Source of the DNA: Chloroflexota bacterium
GTDB taxonomy: Bacteria > Chloroflexota > Dehalococcoidia > SHYB01
Length of the DNA: 45,022 bases
Assembly (NCBI GenBank): GCA_022572465.1
Contig: JACZVV010000010.1
Span: 1 to 45,022 of the forward strand
Direction: 5' to 3'
Shown here: positions 41,987-45,022 of the stretch, one piece after another
Layout: every line of letters starts with the position of its first letter
Numbering within the stretch: position 1 is the first letter of the stretch
Made by a program: the position numbers and the translations under genes
The notes under the pieces: generated by a model
What the model saw: the letters and a program-made list of their open reading frames with translations, nothing else
What the model was told of the DNA's origin: nothing
Database searches by the model: none

Positions 41987-44005
41987 ATGACCGAGATTAC
42001 GTCCGGAGAGACGATCACCGAGGCTACGTCGGCAGCCCACACAGGGGTTGAGGGACAGATGGCGGTAGACGCCCAGCCAGTCGATGCCTTCGAGACCAGG
42101 CTGGACCGTTGCATCGGCCGGTCTCAAGATTATTTGCTGGGGCTGCAATCGCCGGACGGGTATTGGTGGGGTGAGCTGGAGGCAAACTGCTCGATCCACG
42201 CCGAGTATCTGTTACTGACCCATTTCCTGGACGTGGCCGACCGGGAGCGCTGGCGCAAGATCGTCAACTACCTCCAGGCCCACCAGCTCCCCGACGGTGG
42301 CTGGCCGGTTTGGAGCGGCGGTCCCGGCGATCTCAGCATCGCCGTCGAGGCCTACTTCGCCATGAAGCTGGCGGGGGTGGACCCGAACGACCCTTCGATG
42401 ACCAGGGCCAGGGAGTTCATTCTGTCCAAAGGCGGCGTGCCGAACGCCCGAATCTTCACCAAGCTCTGGCTGGCCTTCTTCGGCCAATGGGACTGGGCGG
42501 GCACGCCGTCCTTTCCCGCGGAGGTCATCCTGCTTCCAAGCTGGTTCCCGTTCAACATCTACGAGTTCGCCGGCTGGGCGCGGGGGACGATGGTGGGCTG
42601 CATGGTGCTGTTGACCACCAAGCCGGTGTGCCCGGTGCCGGAGAGCGCCCGCATCGACGAGCTGTATCCCCTGGGTCGCGAGGAGACCGAATACAAGTAC
42701 GGCAAGAGCGGCAAGAGCGGCAAGACGTTGAGCTGGAACAGCTTGTTCCGGGGGATGGACCGGGCGCTGCGCGTGCTCGAGCTTTCGCCCGTGAAGCCGC
42801 TGCGCAAGGCGGCGCTGCGCAAGGCCGAACGTTGGATCGTCGAGCGGCAGGAGGAGGACGGCTCATGGGGCGGGATCCAGCCCCCCTGGGTCTACTCGTT
42901 GATGGCCCTCAAGAGCCTGGGCTACTCCATGGACCACCCCGTCATGAAAAAAGGCCTCCAGGGGTTCGAGGGCTTCGCTCGAGAGACCGAGGACCTTTTC
43001 TGGATAGAGCCCTGCTTGTCGCCGGTGTGGGACACGTGTCTCGCGATGCTGGCGTTGCAAGACTCCGGGCTTTCTCCCGACCATCCTGGGCTGGCCAAAT
43101 CGACCGATTGGATCCTGGACAAGCAGATCCTGGACCACGGCGGAGACTGGCAGGTGAAACGGCCGAACGTCCGGCCCGGCGGATGGGCCTTTGAGTTCGC
43201 CAACAACGTGTACCCCGATGTCGACGACTCAGCCATGGTGCTCATCGCGCTGCACAAGATGGGCCGCGACGACGAGCGAATGCAGCGTGCGCTGAGCCGC
43301 GGCGTCGAATGGATCGTCGGGATGCAGAGCAAGGACGGCGGCTGGGGCTCCTTCGACGTCGACAACACCCGGTCGTGGGTCGCCGAGATCCCGTTCTGCG
43401 ACTTCGGCGCCGTGCTCGACCCGCCCACCGAAGACGTGACCGCCCACGCCGTCGAGCTCTTGGGCCGCATGGGTCTGAACGGCGGCGACAGCCCGGCTGC
43501 CCGGGGCCTGGAATTCCTCAGGCGGAGCCAAGAGCCTGACGGCTCATGGTGGGGACGGTGGGGCGTCAACTATATCTACGGCCTGGGATCGGTGGTGCCC
43601 GCGTTGAACGTCATGGGCGAAGACATGAGCCAGCCCTACGTCCGGAAAGCCGTGGCCTGGCTGGAGACCCATCAGAACTCCGACGGCGGCTGGGGCGAGG
43701 GCTGCGAGAGCTATCGCGATCCGTCCCTTCGGGGTCAGGGGCCCAGCACCGCGTCGCAGACGGCGTGGGCGTTGCTGGCTCTCATCGCCGCGGGCGACGC
43801 CGGTGGAGACGCGGCCGGAAGGGGGGTAGCGTTTCTGCTGCGGACCCAACAGGACTTCGGCTCCTGGGACGAGTCTCAGTTTACCGGCACCGGCTTCCCC
43901 GGCGACTTCATGATCAACTACCACCTCTACCGGGACTACTGGCCCCTGATGGCCCTGGGCCAGTACCGCACGGCGGTCCGCAACGGGGCCGGCGGAGGCG
44001 GCTGA
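41987..44005 (+). CDS. shc: Squalene-hopene cyclase
   Basis: Cyclises squalene to hopene/hopanol, the core of hopanoid synthesis, on the membrane. The protein of up to 672 residues has the protonating DVDD motif (Asp411, Asp413, Asp414) in NNVYPDVDDSAMV and many QW repeats: QSPDGYWWGE, QLPDGGWPVW, QEEDGSWGG, QSKDGGWGSF, QEPDGSWWGRWG, QNSDGGWGEG and QDFGSWDE. N-terminal ATG 41987 has GGAGGG only three bases away and the first ~24 residues contain a 27-bp tandem duplication; Met25 (42059) is a reasonable alternative giving 648 residues. The C-terminus ends GAGGGG and the stop lies in GGCGGCTGA. Confidence 0.97.
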   Translation: MTEITSGETITEATSAAHTGVEGQMAVDAQPVDAFETRLDRCIGRSQDYLLGLQSPDGYWWGELEANCSIHAEYLLLTHFLDVADRERWRKIVNYLQAHQLPDGGWPVWSGGPGDLSIAVEAYFAMKLAGVDPNDPSMTRAREFILSKGGVPNARIFTKLWLAFFGQWDWAGTPSFPAEVILLPSWFPFNIYEFAGWARGTMVGCMVLLTTKPVCPVPESARIDELYPLGREETEYKYGKSGKSGKTLSWNSLFRGMDRALRVLELSPVKPLRKAALRKAERWIVERQEEDGSWGGIQPPWVYSLMALKSLGYSMDHPVMKKGLQGFEGFARETEDLFWIEPCLSPVWDTCLAMLALQDSGLSPDHPGLAKSTDWILDKQILDHGGDWQVKRPNVRPGGWAFEFANNVYPDVDDSAMVLIALHKMGRDDERMQRALSRGVEWIVGMQSKDGGWGSFDVDNTRSWVAEIPFCDFGAVLDPPTEDVTAHAVELLGRMGLNGGDSPAARGLEFLRRSQEPDGSWWGRWGVNYIYGLGSVVPALNVMGEDMSQPYVRKAVAWLETHQNSDGGWGEGCESYRDPSLRGQGPSTASQTAWALLALIAAGDAGGDAAGRGVAFLLRTQQDFGSWDESQFTGTGFPGDFMINYHLYRDYWPLMALGQYRTAVRNGAGGGG

Positions 44006-44058
44006 TGGCTGCAACGACTCGGATGCACAGGATTCCAAGCCTCCGATAAAGCAGACGA

Positions 44059-45022
44059 ATGAGCAGGCGCAGCACCAAAGTAGTGCAGGTCGGCCACGTG
44101 GCCATCGGCGGCGACAATCCCATCGTCGTCCAGTCGATGACCGACACCGACACCGGCGACGTCGAGGCGACCGTGGCCCAGACGAAGCTGCTGGCGGATG
44201 CCGGAAGCGAGCTCGTCCGCGTGACGGTGAACAACGACGCGGCGGCAGCGGCCGTCCCCGAGATCCGCTCGCGCCTCGACGGCCTCGGCTGCAACGTTCC
44301 GCTCATCGGCGACTTTCACTTCAACGGCCATCGCCTGCTCCGGCAGCACCCTGACTGCGCCAGGGCGCTGGCCAAGTTTCGAATCAACCCGGGCAACGTG
44401 GGCCGCGGCCCCCGGCACGACGAGAACTTCCGGGCGTTCATCGAGGTTGCGCGGGAGCTGGACAAGCCCGTCCGCATCGGCGTCAACGCCGGCAGCCTGG
44501 ACCAAGAGGTGCTGGCGCAGAGAATGGACGCCAACTCGCGTCGCGCGACGCCGATCTCGGCGGACGAGGTGGAGCGCGAGGCCCTGGTGGAGAGCGCCGT
44601 CGCCAGCGCCGAGGCCGCCGTCGCGCTGGGCCTGCCCGGCGACAAGATCGTGATCTCGTGCAAGGTGTCCCGGCTGCCGCAGATGGTGGCCGCCTACCGC
44701 CAGCTTGCCGGCCTGGGCGACTACCCCTTGCATCTGGGCCTGACCGAGGCCGGGATGGGCGTCAAAGGCATCGTGGCGACGACGGCGGCCCTATCGCCGC
44801 TGCTCCACGACGGCATCGGCGATACGATCCGCGCCAGCTTGACCCCGGAGCCCGGCGGCGACCGCGCCCGCGAGGTGCGGCTGTGCCAGGAGATCCTCCA
44901 ATCGCTCCAGCTCCGTTCGTTCCGGCCGGCGGTGACCGCGTGTCCCGGGTGTGGGCGCACGACATCGACCCTGTTCCGGGAGCTGACACAGCATATCCAG
45001 ACTCACCTCGACGAGCTGCTGC
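44059..45022 (+). CDS. ispG: 4-hydroxy-3-methylbut-2-enyl diphosphate synthase IspG (cut by window end)
   Basis: Late MEP pathway iron-sulphur enzyme converting MEcPP to HMBPP. The visible 321 codons begin [20 protein letters not shown] followed by [19 protein letters not shown], the standard IspG start, then [18 protein letters not shown] near 114, [26 protein letters not shown] near 233 and the first cluster ligands in [13 protein letters not shown] near 298 (Cys-x-x-Cys). A third Cys and the stop lie beyond 45022. ATG 44059 is 53 bases after the cyclase stop; the frame is open throughout. Confidence 0.95.
   Translation, partial: MSRRSTKVVQVGHVAIGGDNPIVVQSMTDTDTGDVEATVAQTKLLADAGSELVRVTVNNDAAAAAVPEIRSRLDGLGCNVPLIGDFHFNGHRLLRQHPDCARALAKFRINPGNVGRGPRHDENFRAFIEVARELDKPVRIGVNAGSLDQEVLAQRMDANSRRATPISADEVEREALVESAVASAEAAVALGLPGDKIVISCKVSRLPQMVAAYRQLAGLGDYPLHLGLTEAGMGVKGIVATTAALSPLLHDGIGDTIRASLTPEPGGDRAREVRLCQEILQSLQLRSFRPAVTACPGCGRTTSTLFRELTQHIQTHLDELL

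Noticed and set aside
1-45022. tRNA, rRNA, tmRNA or other standard RNA genes
   Set aside because: I looked for cloverleaf-type and conserved rRNA stretches in the gaps and saw none; short gaps leave little room.

Overview
The window is a 45 kb stretch of GC-rich bacterial chromosome. Many GTG and TTG starts, ATGA stop/start couplings, an adenosylcobalamin-type ribonucleotide reductase, a UPF0182 membrane protein, an EF-G-like second elongation factor, an ETF/crotonase/thiolase set and a bacterial hopanoid operon together suggest a Chloroflexota-like organism (Dehalococcoidia/SAR202-type gene content). That assignment is inference from gene content, not from a marker tree. No rRNA, tRNA, transposase, phage or plasmid gene was seen, so this looks like core chromosome.

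Layout. 0.2-1.1 kb: a small membrane protein facing a cupin. 1.2-6.3 kb, minus strand: fakA, a DegV/FakB fatty-acid-binding protein and recG, with ribosomal protein L28 divergent from fakA. 6.6-17.4 kb, minus strand: a long arginine biosynthesis block (argJ, orf133, argB, UPF0182, argD, argG, MaoC-like, a 62-aa ORF, argH) ending in rpe; most junctions overlap or nearly touch. 17.5-18.7 kb: a membrane-anchored HExxH protein. 18.9-20.9 kb: an EF-G-like GTPase with a good promoter. 21.2-23.5 kb, minus: etfB-etfA-orf148. 23.7-25.3 kb: a small XRE regulator overlapping a DUF2851 gene, converging on a crotonase. 26.3-29.1 kb: class II ribonucleotide reductase and an FmdB-type zinc ribbon. 29.1-31.3 kb, minus: a CaCA-type cation exchanger and a GreA factor carrying an integrase-like N-terminal domain. 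31.5-35.1 kb: ftsH, then a thiolase-like/DUF35 pair. 35.7-45.0 kb: an isoprenoid-hopanoid operon: dxs, polyprenyl synthase, hpnH, orf114, hpnG, hpnA (frameshifted), squalene-hopene cyclase and ispG (cut by the window end).

The most unusual signal is a dispersed palindromic repeat. Its full form is 54 bp: a GGTGGCTGAGCCAC end, a 26-bp core around ATTTCCGGCCCAATGTTGCT, and a GCGGCTCAGCCGCC end. The two ends are near-perfect inverted repeats of each other and each is itself a palindrome, like a REPIN or small MITE. Copies lie at 1-178, 636-735, 9354-9470, 20922-21039, 28410-28465, 29084-29152 and 35146-35567. Nearly all begin within about 11 bases of the stop codon of a gene reading into them; at 29.1 kb the repeat supplies the TGA stop of both convergent neighbours. 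One locus has grown into four tandem 103-bp units upstream of the dxs promoter, and another separates two copies of the sequence encoding the ribonucleotide reductase C-terminal tail.

Functionally, the window combines amino-acid (arginine) supply, fatty acid kinase and acyl-CoA/ETF metabolism, quality control (FtsH), DNA precursor synthesis and a nearly contiguous route from pyruvate/glyceraldehyde-3-phosphate toward hopanoids. Squalene synthesis genes (hpnC/D/E) are not in the window.
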